DNA from: Bacteroidota bacterium
Lineage (GTDB): Bacteria; Bacteroidota; Bacteroidia; Flavobacteriales; Flavobacteriaceae
Direction of reading: 5' to 3'
Length of the DNA stretch: 5,776 nucleotides
NCBI GenBank assembly: GCA_021793535.1
Contig: JAJYSO010000131.1
Coordinates: forward strand, 1 to 5,776
A model generated the notes under the pieces. It did not search any database and had not been told where the DNA came from. It was given only the letters and a program-made list of their open reading frames with translations. Made by a program: the position numbers and the translations under genes. Position 1 is the first letter of the stretch. Every line of letters begins with the position of its first letter. Positions 1 through 5,541 of the stretch are shown here, piece after piece.

Positions 1-2484
1 AGTAGCGGGGAGACTTTTTCCTATACTATTCGTTATTCTGGTCGATATGATAACGCCGCACAGTTTGAAAACATTGTGATTAAGGCCTTGGGGAATGGTG
101 AATACTTACGGCTAAAGGACGTAGCAGAGGTGGAATTGGGAAAGCAGAATTACGCCACGGCCTCTCATACAATGGGGTATCCCAGTGTTTCCTTGTCCAT
201 CAATCAGGTGAAAGGTTCCAATGCCCATGACATTATTAATGAAATCAAGGATTATTTTGCTGCTTTGCAAAAGGAACTCCCGGAAGGGGTGGAAATATTT
301 GTTAATTACGATACCAATGATTTCCTTAATGCCTCCATTGAGAAGGTAGTGCACACGTTGATCGAAGCCTTTATTTTGGTCTTTATTGTGGTCTTTATCT
401 TTTTACAGGATTTGCGATCGACCATTATTCCAGCCATTGCCGTTCCGGTTTCTATTATTGGGACATTTTTCTTCTTGAATTTATTTGGGTATTCGATCAA
501 CCTATTGACCCTCTTTGCCTTGGTCTTGGCTATTGGTATTGTGGTGGATGATGCGATTGTGGTAGTGGAAGTAGTCCATGCCGAGTTGGACAACGGGGCT
601 AAGGATGTTAGAAAGGCGACGATTAAAGCCATGGATGAAATTGCGGGGGCTATTGTGTCCATTACACTAGTGATGGCTGCAGTTTTTGTGCCCTTGACTT
701 TTGTTCCAGGACCTCCAGGTGTCTTTTTTAGACAATTTGGGGTCACTTTGATGACGGCCATTGTTATTTCGGCTGTCAATGCATTGACTTTAAGCCCAGC
801 GCTTTGCGCACTTTTTTTAAGGCCGGTCAAAGAGCAGCAGAAACGTAAAAATGTAATGCAGCGCTTTTACGGTGGATTCAATACAGCCTTTAGTGCCACC
901 GTTAATCGATACGGAGATTCTCTTCGTTTTATCACCCATCATAAATGGATTACCCCGGCAGCCATTCTTTTGGCCGGAGTTGGAATTTGGTGGTTTTCGG
1001 GTCAGATGTCTACCGGCTTTGTGCCGGAAGAGGACCGTGCGGTGATCATGGTTAATACCGAACTGCCCGAGGGTTCTTCCATTGAAAGTACCGAAGCGGT
1101 CAACCGTAAAATCATGAAAATCGCTTCTGAAATCCCCGGAATTAAAGGGCTTTCTTTGGTGGCAGGATATAGCCGGTTGAGTGGACAAGGAAGTAACCAC
1201 GGTTTAGGTACCATCAAGTTGGAGAATTGGAATGAACGCAAAAGTGAAGACTTATCGGCTTCGGCAATTCGAGATAAACTTTTCGAAGCAGTCAAAGCTA
1301 TTCCAGAGGCTGAAATTATCTTCTTTTCCCCACCTAGTGTGCCCGGATATAGTGCCTCCGGAGGATTTGAAGTAAACCTGTTGGATAAATCGGGTGGGAG
1401 TTTTATTGAATTGAGTAATCAGAACGAAGAGTTTGTGCGCAAATTAAACGAACGCCCCGAGATCCAGTATGCACAGTCTTCTTTTAACACGGACTTTCCT
1501 CAATACCGCTTGGATATAGATGTTCCCTTGGCCATGGAAGCTGGAGTGGATATCAATTCCATCTTTAGAACCTTGCAGGGGTATATTGGCGGAATTTATG
1601 CGGCGGACTTTTCCAGGTTTGGAAAACAGTACCGTATTTACATTCAGGCTCCCCCTGAGAATCGGATGAGCGTGGCGGATGTAAACAGCATGTACGTTCG
1701 AACCACCAGTGGGGAAATGGCTCCCATTACCCAGTTTATTGGCTTGACCCGGATCTATGGGCCTCAGTCTGTGACGCGGTTCAATATGTTTAACTCGACT
1801 AAAATTACGGGTTCTCCTAACCCAGGATACAGTTCCGGGGATGCGTTGAATGCGATTAAAGAAGTGGCGGAAGAACTTCCGATAAACTACGATATTGATT
1901 ATTCGGGATTGACCAGAGAAGAGGAGAAAGCCTCCGGACAGACGGCATTAATTATCATGCTGGTCATTGTGTTTGTCTACTTTTTGTTATCGGCTCAATA
2001 CCGGAGTTACCTTCTTCCTTTTGCTATTTTGTTATCCATTCCTATGGGTGTATTTGGGGCCTATTTCTTTACGTGGTCCTTTGGCCTGGAAGATAATATT
2101 TACTTTCAGATAGGGTTAATTATGCTCATTGGATTGCTGGCTAAAAACGCTATTTTGATTGTGGAATTTGCCATTCAGCGCCGTCGACGCGGGGAAAGCA
2201 TAGTCGATTCTGCAATTGACGGTGCCAAGGCTCGTTTAAGGCCGATTTTGATGACTTCCTTTGCCTTTATTTTTGGGTTGATGCCTTTGGTCACCGCTCA
2301 CGGTGTAGGCGCTGTCGGTAACCGATCCATAGGGACCGGGGCAGTGTTCGGGTTGTTGGTGGGTACGCTTTTGGGCGTGTTTGTCATCCCTACTTTATAT
2401 ATGTTTTTCCAATGGTTGCAAGAAAAAATCACAGGAGTACCCTTTCAGTCGACTGAGGTCGCTCCTGGACTTTTAGAGGAGTAG
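1..2484 (+). CDS. RND (HAE1/AcrB-type) efflux pump inner-membrane subunit, 3' part
   Basis: Proton-driven inner-membrane pump subunit of a tripartite RND exporter (with a periplasmic adaptor and an outer-membrane channel) that expels hydrophobic or amphiphilic compounds. The frame is open from base 1, so the GTG at 76 is internal. About 827 codons are present against ~1,050 for the family, so ~225 N-terminal residues are missing. Counting codons from base 1: TM2 ~119-135, TM3 ~142-162 and TM4 ~164-189 carrying the proton-relay pair D183-D184 (AcrB D407/D408); the second periplasmic porter/docking region follows, with GFVPEEDRA near codon 340 and ITGSPNPGYSSG near codon 603; TM10 carries LLAKNAILIVEF with the conserved K715 (AcrB K940). 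Relay residues are intact, so it should be active. The gene ends in two TAG stops (2482-2487). The substrate cannot be read from sequence. Adaptor and outer-membrane partner genes are not in the window; they may lie upstream. Confidence 0.95.
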   Translation, partial: SSGETFSYTIRYSGRYDNAAQFENIVIKALGNGEYLRLKDVAEVELGKQNYATASHTMGYPSVSLSINQVKGSNAHDIINEIKDYFAALQKELPEGVEIFVNYDTNDFLNASIEKVVHTLIEAFILVFIVVFIFLQDLRSTIIPAIAVPVSIIGTFFFLNLFGYSINLLTLFALVLAIGIVVDDAIVVVEVVHAELDNGAKDVRKATIKAMDEIAGAIVSITLVMAAVFVPLTFVPGPPGVFFRQFGVTLMTAIVISAVNALTLSPALCALFLRPVKEQQKRKNVMQRFYGGFNTAFSATVNRYGDSLRFITHHKWITPAAILLAGVGIWWFSGQMSTGFVPEEDRAVIMVNTELPEGSSIESTEAVNRKIMKIASEIPGIKGLSLVAGYSRLSGQGSNHGLGTIKLENWNERKSEDLSASAIRDKLFEAVKAIPEAEIIFFSPPSVPGYSASGGFEVNLLDKSGGSFIELSNQNEEFVRKLNERPEIQYAQSSFNTDFPQYRLDIDVPLAMEAGVDINSIFRTLQGYIGGIYAADFSRFGKQYRIYIQAPPENRMSVADVNSMYVRTTSGEMAPITQFIGLTRIYGPQSVTRFNMFNSTKITGSPNPGYSSGDALNAIKEVAEELPINYDIDYSGLTREEEKASGQTALIIMLVIVFVYFLLSAQYRSYLLPFAILLSIPMGVFGAYFFTWSFGLEDNIYFQIGLIMLIGLLAKNAILIVEFAIQRRRRGESIVDSAIDGAKARLRPILMTSFAFIFGLMPLVTAHGVGAVGNRSIGTGAVFGLLVGTLLGVFVIPTLYMFFQWLQEKITGVPFQSTEVAPGLLEE

Positions 2485-2496
2485 TAGAATCATGTG

Positions 2497-2952
2497 TTAT
2501 TGCTGGTTATCCGAAGCATACCATTCGGCGTAATTGGAGTCAGTTTCGTGTAGTCGAACGGAAAATAACTGCACTGTTTTGGGAAGTCGGCTTTGGATTC
2601 GATGGGCGAAATGGGTGACGAGTAGTTCACTGGTGGGTTGGAAGTCCGCATAAATTACGTTGTTGCCCAAATCCTCTAGTTCTTTTCCCATTTCTTTGTG
2701 TGGGCTGTTTTTATTCAGCACGATAGCGTGGTCATATTGGTCGAGGATTTCCTCTTTGACAATGGTTTTTAAATCGCCGAAATCCATCACCATCCCGTGT
2801 TTGACGTTAGAGGGGTCCAGAATCGGCTCACCGATGATGGTCACGTAGAGTTTATATCCGTGTCCGTGGACATTGCGACATTTTCCGTCGTATCCATACA
2901 GGGCATGCCCTGTTTCCATTGTAAAGCGTTTGGTAACTCTTAGCTTTGCCAT
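2497..2952 (-). CDS. queD: 6-carboxy-5,6,7,8-tetrahydropterin synthase (QueD / PTPS family)
   Basis: Cytosolic zinc enzyme of the 6-pyruvoyl-tetrahydropterin synthase fold. QueD converts 7,8-dihydroneopterin triphosphate to 6-carboxy-tetrahydropterin, the first dedicated step to the queuosine precursor preQ0. At 151 aa it is a little longer than E. coli QueD (about 120 aa). Visible motifs: zinc ligands H16, H29 and H31; the bacterial CxxxHGH signature with catalytic C25; MVMDFGDLK at ~54-62; the D74-H75 catalytic pair in YDHAIVLN; and the C-terminal glutamate E136 in HETDSNYAEW. The CxxxHGH form favours QueD over the PTPS-III (ExxxHGH) folate-type enzymes, although a different pterin product cannot be excluded without the other que genes, which are absent here. 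The ATG at 2952 has an AT-rich leader without Shine-Dalgarno. It lies 29 nt downstream of the thioredoxin-fold gene on the same strand, so the two probably form an operon. Confidence 0.92.
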   Translation of the reverse strand: MAKLRVTKRFTMETGHALYGYDGKCRNVHGHGYKLYVTIIGEPILDPSNVKHGMVMDFGDLKTIVKEEILDQYDHAIVLNKNSPHKEMGKELEDLGNNVIYADFQPTSELLVTHFAHRIQSRLPKTVQLFSVRLHETDSNYAEWYASDNQQ

Positions 2953-2981
2953 AGTTGATTTAAATTAGAGATGAAATAGCC

Positions 2982-3581
2982 TTAAGACAGGAGGTTCAAT
3001 ATTTCTGCTGTCGTAGTTTGCCCTTTGTCTTTGTTGTACCACTGTTGTAATTCTTGCTCGTATACCTCAAAAGCAACCCCCTTGTTTTTGGCCTGTAAAA
3101 ACAATTCCTGTGCAGGTTGAGGTCGAGGGCCCCAATCGGCCAGAACATGTTGGTTTTGAGTATCATATATGATCAATTTTGGGATGGATTTCCCTCCATT
3201 GGTTAAAAAGTCATTCATCAATTCGAGATTTTGCTCTCGCAATACAATTCTTAACCAGATTTGGTCGTTTGCCTCCGCAAGCTTGTTGATAATGGGAAGG
3301 CTATGAGCGGCATCGCCGCACCACCCTTCGGCCAAAACTACCCAGGTCTGTGGCTGTTTAATGTTTTGGAGTGTTCTTTTTTGTTGTTGATCTGGCATAA
3401 AGCGCTTATCCCATCGCTGCATACGCTGTAGCCCCAATTTAGAGTATTGGACAAAATCCGCTCCAAATCCTTCAGTAGTGGATTTGTTTTGGCTGAGCAA
3501 TTGCTCGATAAGAGCTTCGTATTCCTGATAAGAAAAGGAATTTTTAATGCTGTCTTCTATATGTTTAACGGTGGAGTTCAT
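2982..3581 (-). CDS. Thioredoxin-fold protein with a single-cysteine WCGDA site
   Basis: A 199-aa cytosolic protein (no signal peptide or membrane segment) resembling the Thioredoxin_9-like proteins common in Bacteroidota. Residues ~1-75 are a helical N-terminal extension rich in Gln, Lys and Arg. The thioredoxin core starts at ~79 with a beta strand (TWVVLAEGW), then W87-C88-G89-D90-A91 at the active-site position, and continues to the expected cis-proline region GGKSIPKLIIYD (P134). C88 is the only cysteine in the whole protein, so it cannot cycle an internal disulfide like classical CxxC thioredoxins; a monothiol, glutathionylation-like or peroxidatic role, or a non-redox role, is possible. 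The substrate is unknown. The ATG at 3581 is preceded by AAAAGGA about 6 nt upstream, a reasonable ribosome site. It is followed by queD after 29 nt and is divergent from tag. The family call rests on motif recognition only. Confidence 0.8.
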   Translation of the reverse strand: MNSTVKHIEDSIKNSFSYQEYEALIEQLLSQNKSTTEGFGADFVQYSKLGLQRMQRWDKRFMPDQQQKRTLQNIKQPQTWVVLAEGWCGDAAHSLPIINKLAEANDQIWLRIVLREQNLELMNDFLTNGGKSIPKLIIYDTQNQHVLADWGPRPQPAQELFLQAKNKGVAFEVYEQELQQWYNKDKGQTTTAEILNLLS

Positions 3582-3597
3582 AAGTATCCTTTTCTTA

Positions 3598-3605
3598 CAA
3601 AATTG
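3598..3605 (-). promoter_or_regulatory. Possible -7 box for the thioredoxin-queD unit
   Basis: Read on the minus strand the sequence is CAATTTTG, 7 of 8 to the Bacteroidota -7 consensus TAnnTTTG. It would start transcription near 3592, about 10 nt before the ATG at 3581. No TTG (-33 element) occurs 17-23 nt upstream, so this is a weak call. Confidence 0.28.
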
Positions 3606-3646
3606 CTAAATACTTCTTATATTCGGGGTTTTAATTGCTTAAAAAT

Positions 3647-4219
3647 ATGTCAAAAAAACGATGTGGATGGTGTGTGGGTGATCCTTTGTATGAACGTTAT
3701 CACGACGAGGAATGGGGGCGGCCGGTCCACGATGATCGGTTATTTTTTGAATTTTTACTTTTGGAGAGTTTCCAGGCGGGGTTAAGCTGGATTACGATTT
3801 TGAAAAAAAGAGAGCATTTTCGTGTTGCCTTTGACGATTTTGATTATCGAAAGATCGCGCAGTATACAGACCAGAAGAAAGCGGCGTTACGGCAGGACAA
3901 AGGAATCATAAGGAATAAATTGAAAATTAATGCTGCGGTTTCCAATGCCCAACATTTTTTGAAAATCCAGCAGGAGTTTGGCAGTTTTGACCGCTACATA
4001 TGGAGGTTTGTTCACGGGAAACCTCTCCAAAATGAAGTGGAAGATTATCGGACGCGCCCTGCTACCACTCCCTTAAGTGATCAAATCAGTAAAGACCTTA
4101 AAAAAAGAGGGTTTAAATTTGTAGGTTCGACCATCGTGTATTCTTTTTTACAGGCTACTGGGTTAATCAACGATCACGAAACTTCTTGCTTTAGAAACGC
4201 TGCTTTGAAACCTACTTAA
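3647..4219 (+). CDS. tag: DNA-3-methyladenine glycosylase I
   Basis: Base-excision repair enzyme that removes 3-methyladenine from alkylated DNA by cleaving the N-glycosidic bond; it acts on the chromosome. With the ATG at 3647 it is 190 aa, close to E. coli Tag (187 aa), and it aligns along its length with a constant offset of two residues. The zinc-snap ligands are all present: C6 and H19 at the N-terminus, H177 and C181 at the C-terminus (NDHETSC). Catalytic or base-pocket residues include E40 in LLESFQAGLSWITILKKR and W48, matching E. coli E38 and W46. KKRGFKFVGSTIVYSFLQATG is the family's conserved C-terminal block. A TTG at 3635 in frame would add four residues (MLKN); the ATG is preferred because it gives the usual family N-terminus, (M)xxxRCGW. 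There is no Shine-Dalgarno. The gene is divergent from the thioredoxin gene (65 nt apart), and its last 8 bp overlap the 3' end of aat. Confidence 0.96.
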   Translation: MSKKRCGWCVGDPLYERYHDEEWGRPVHDDRLFFEFLLLESFQAGLSWITILKKREHFRVAFDDFDYRKIAQYTDQKKAALRQDKGIIRNKLKINAAVSNAQHFLKIQQEFGSFDRYIWRFVHGKPLQNEVEDYRTRPATTPLSDQISKDLKKRGFKFVGSTIVYSFLQATGLINDHETSCFRNAALKPT

Positions 4220-4853
4220 GGAGCGCTAAAAAATGTGCTCTTGGGATTTCTTCAGCACCTAGGCTTTCGAGGTGCTTTGTATAGACTTGACAATCGATTA
4301 GCCTTAGGCCTTCTTGCTGGAGCTTTTGAACCAAAGAGATGAATCCATATTTGGAAGCATTGCTTATTTTGGCGAACATACTCTCTCCGCAGAATATTTT
4401 TTTATCCTTTAAATAAATGCCGTAAAGCCCTCCGACAAGGGTGTTTTCTTTCCAGACTTCCACTGATTTTGCATATCCTCTTTTATGAAGTTCAATATAG
4501 GCAGCGATCATATCCGAGGTGATCCATGTGCCTTGTTGCCCGGGTCGGGGTATGGCGGCACAAGCCTGTATTACCTCTTGAAATTGTCGGTTATAGGTAA
4601 CCTTAAAGGCCTTTTTATGGAGGAGTTGACGCATGCTTTTGGAGATGTGCAGTTTGTTGGGAAATAACACAAATCTCGGATCGGGTGACCACCAAAGTAT
4701 GGGCTGGGAATCATCGAACCAAGGAAAGATTCCCGAATAATAGGCCACCAGTAACCGCTCAGGCGATAAGTCCCCGCCAACGGCTAATAGGCCTTGGCGG
4801 TCTGCCTTTTCAGGTTTAGGAAATGTATAGCTGAAGCCGGACAAGGGGGACAA
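4212..4853 (-). CDS. aat: Leucyl/phenylalanyl-tRNA--protein transferase
   Basis: Cytosolic N-degron enzyme: it transfers Leu or Phe from the charged tRNA to proteins with N-terminal Arg or Lys, marking them for ClpS-ClpAP-type degradation. All hallmark blocks are present in order: GLLAVGGDLSPERLL (21-35), YYSGIFPWF (38-46), ILWWSPDPR (52-60), GTWITSDMIAAY (~108-119), FCGESMF (~154-160) and LIDCQVYTKHLESLGAEEIPR, with the catalytic aspartate D187 and Q189. The 213 residues compare with 234 in E. coli; the E. coli C-terminal tail after EIPR is mostly absent. No ATG or GTG lies between the upstream stop and the conserved core, and the first in-frame ATG (codon 73) would destroy the fold, so initiation must be non-ATG. 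The TTG at 4853 gives nine residues before the TFPKPEKAD block; a TTG at 4844 is the alternative. No clear Shine-Dalgarno is visible. A terminator hairpin ends only 6 nt before this start. The stop lies inside tag on the other strand. Confidence 0.95.
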   Translation of the reverse strand: MSPLSGFSYTFPKPEKADRQGLLAVGGDLSPERLLVAYYSGIFPWFDDSQPILWWSPDPRFVLFPNKLHISKSMRQLLHKKAFKVTYNRQFQEVIQACAAIPRPGQQGTWITSDMIAAYIELHKRGYAKSVEVWKENTLVGGLYGIYLKDKKIFCGESMFAKISNASKYGFISLVQKLQQEGLRLIDCQVYTKHLESLGAEEIPRAHFLALLK

Positions 4854-4860
4854 GATTAGA

Positions 4861-4886
4861 AAAATCCGAGGAAAGGCTCGGATTTT
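4861..4886 (-). terminator. Intrinsic terminator after the DUF3127 gene
   Basis: Perfect 10-bp inverted repeat AAAATCCGAG / CTCGGATTTT around a 6-nt loop. On the minus strand it begins 15 nt after the DUF3127 stop codon (4902) and is followed by a run of five T (4864-4860, four of them within the stem). This is the classic rho-independent form. It is A/T-symmetric and could also work on the plus strand, but no plus-strand gene reads into it. It lies directly against the start of aat and may limit read-through into that gene. Confidence 0.85.
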
Positions 4887-4901
4887 AGATTTTTATAGCG
4901 G

Positions 4902-5279
4902 TTAAAAAGGCAAGTCATCGTCTTCGTCATCTGTGCCGAAGTTACCCGATTGTAGCGGCTCAAAATCTTCTGGGGGAGGAGTGTTTCCTGTATTGGGCTG
5001 TTCATTTACCCGTTGGATTCGCCAGCCTTGGATGGAGACAAAGTATTTGACTTCTCCTTGGGGGCTGGTCCATTCCCGTCCTCTGAGATTGATGCTTATG
5101 TTGACCAGTTCTCCTTTTTGAAAAGCATCCAATAGCCCGGTTTTGTCTTGAATAAAATCAATTATCAAAGGTTGAGGGTATTGTTCTTGAGTGGTGATCA
5201 CCACTTGACGCTTTTGAAAGCCGTTGTTACCGTATTGTTTTGTGTCAAAAATTTCTTTAATGAGCCCTTGAACTTCCAT
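4902..5279 (-). CDS. DUF3127 protein with SSB-like acidic C-terminal tip
   Basis: A small soluble protein of 125 aa. Residues 1-~90 are a compact beta-rich domain recognisable as DUF3127 (start MEVQGLIKEIFDTKQYG; then KRQVVITTQEQ, PLIIDFIQDKTGLLDAF, GELVNISINLRGREW and VKYFVSIQGWRIQRV). The alternation of strands and the position of basic and aromatic residues suggest an OB-like barrel, which is inference. Residues ~93-115 are a low-complexity linker rich in Pro, Asn, Gly and Glu, and the protein ends in TDDEDDDLPF. That architecture (beta-barrel, flexible linker, Asp-rich tip ending in Pro-Phe) is the one used by bacterial SSB, whose tip recruits repair and replication proteins. The molecular function is not established from this sequence; a role at single-stranded nucleic acid is proposed. 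The ATG at 5279 has a weak AGAAAGA upstream. It has its own promoter, a ~165-nt leader and a terminator, so it is probably monocistronic. Confidence 0.88.
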   Translation of the reverse strand: MEVQGLIKEIFDTKQYGNNGFQKRQVVITTQEQYPQPLIIDFIQDKTGLLDAFQKGELVNISINLRGREWTSPQGEVKYFVSIQGWRIQRVNEQPNTGNTPPPEDFEPLQSGNFGTDDEDDDLPF

Positions 5280-5340
5280 AGTTAATCTTTCTGTAAATAA
5301 TCCGTTTTTAGATGGGTTGTACGCGTTGTTTTTGATACTG

Positions 5341-5448
5341 TTACTTTTAAAGTGATGGGAAGCTGTTTGCTATTGCTTTAGGCCTTATCAAGCCATACAA
5401 GATTTGATATTGGGCAGAAAAGCTTGGTGTCCACTCCCTTAAAAGTAA
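5341..5448 (-). repeat. Long inverted repeat in the leader of the DUF3127 gene
   Basis: TTACTTTTAA at 5341-5350 and its exact complement TTAAAAGTAA at 5439-5448 bracket 88 nt. On the minus-strand transcript the pairing continues inward with a G-U and a G-C pair, a 2x2 internal loop, four more pairs (5431-5434 with 5355-5358), and after an asymmetric loop five further pairs (AAGCT 5425-5421 with 5360-5364). If transcription starts near 5446, nearly the whole 5' half of the leader could fold into this arm. It does not match a riboswitch class I recognise. It could also be a chance AT-rich repeat or a decayed small element; no flanking target-site duplication is seen. Confidence 0.45.
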
Positions 5449-5452
5449 GCTA

Positions 5453-5460
5453 CAAAAGTA
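5453..5460 (-). promoter_or_regulatory. Bacteroidota -7 promoter box for the DUF3127 gene
   Basis: On the minus strand this reads TACTTTTG, an exact match to the Bacteroidota sigma consensus TAnnTTTG. The nearest upstream TTG (minus strand, 5485-5487) is 24 nt away, one more than the usual 17-23. A start near 5446 would give the DUF3127 mRNA a leader of ~165 nt. A second TACTTTT copy follows 13 nt downstream on the same strand. Confidence 0.55.
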
Positions 5461-5495
5461 AGGATTCTATAAGGAATGAAAAAACAATATGGAAC

Positions 5496-5523
5496 TTGAA
5501 CTCTGTAAAAAAACGTATCTTTC
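5496..5523 (+). promoter_or_regulatory. Candidate promoter for the kinase-like gene
   Basis: TTG at 5496-5498, a 17-nt spacer, then TATCTTTC at 5516-5523, which matches TAnnTTTG except for the last base. The predicted start is near 5530, about 10 nt before the ATG at 5542. The last four bases of the -7 box lie within the palindrome at 5520-5533. It is back-to-back with the minus-strand promoter of the DUF3127 gene. Confidence 0.4.
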
Positions 5524-5533
5524 TGCGCAGAAA
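5520..5533. promoter_or_regulatory. Perfect 14-bp palindrome, possible operator
   Basis: TTTCTGCGCAGAAA equals its own reverse complement over 14 bases. It overlaps the end of the candidate -7 box and the predicted transcription start of the downstream kinase-like gene, the usual place for a repressor site. No known regulator is recognised from it. With no loop, it is a dyad DNA site rather than a terminator. Confidence 0.4.
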
Positions 5534-5541
5534 TGGTCCCT

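Noticed and set aside
76..78. GTG at 76 as the start of the pump gene
   Set aside because: The frame is open to base 1 and those residues continue the porter domain; a protein starting here would lack TM1 and much of the porter domain.
306..830. Open frame of 174 codons antisense to the RND gene
   Set aside because: Its Ser/Thr/Ile/Lys-rich translation is the mirror of the pump's membrane segments; no family resemblance, and it lies wholly inside a strongly supported gene.
2511..2528. Short hairpin (CCGAA/TTCGG) at the pump-queD junction as a terminator
   Set aside because: Only five pairs, inside the queD coding end, and with no following T-run on either strand.
5341..5448. Inverted repeat as a MITE or insertion remnant
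   Set aside because: The arms are only 10 bp and AT-rich, no target-site duplication flanks them, and the interior has no transposon-like feature; a leader RNA structure fits the position better.
5476..5499. Tiny upstream frame (ATG, 7 codons, TGA) preceded by AAGG in the divergent gap
   Set aside because: It lies upstream of the predicted plus-strand transcription start and is too short to support; probably chance in AT-rich DNA.
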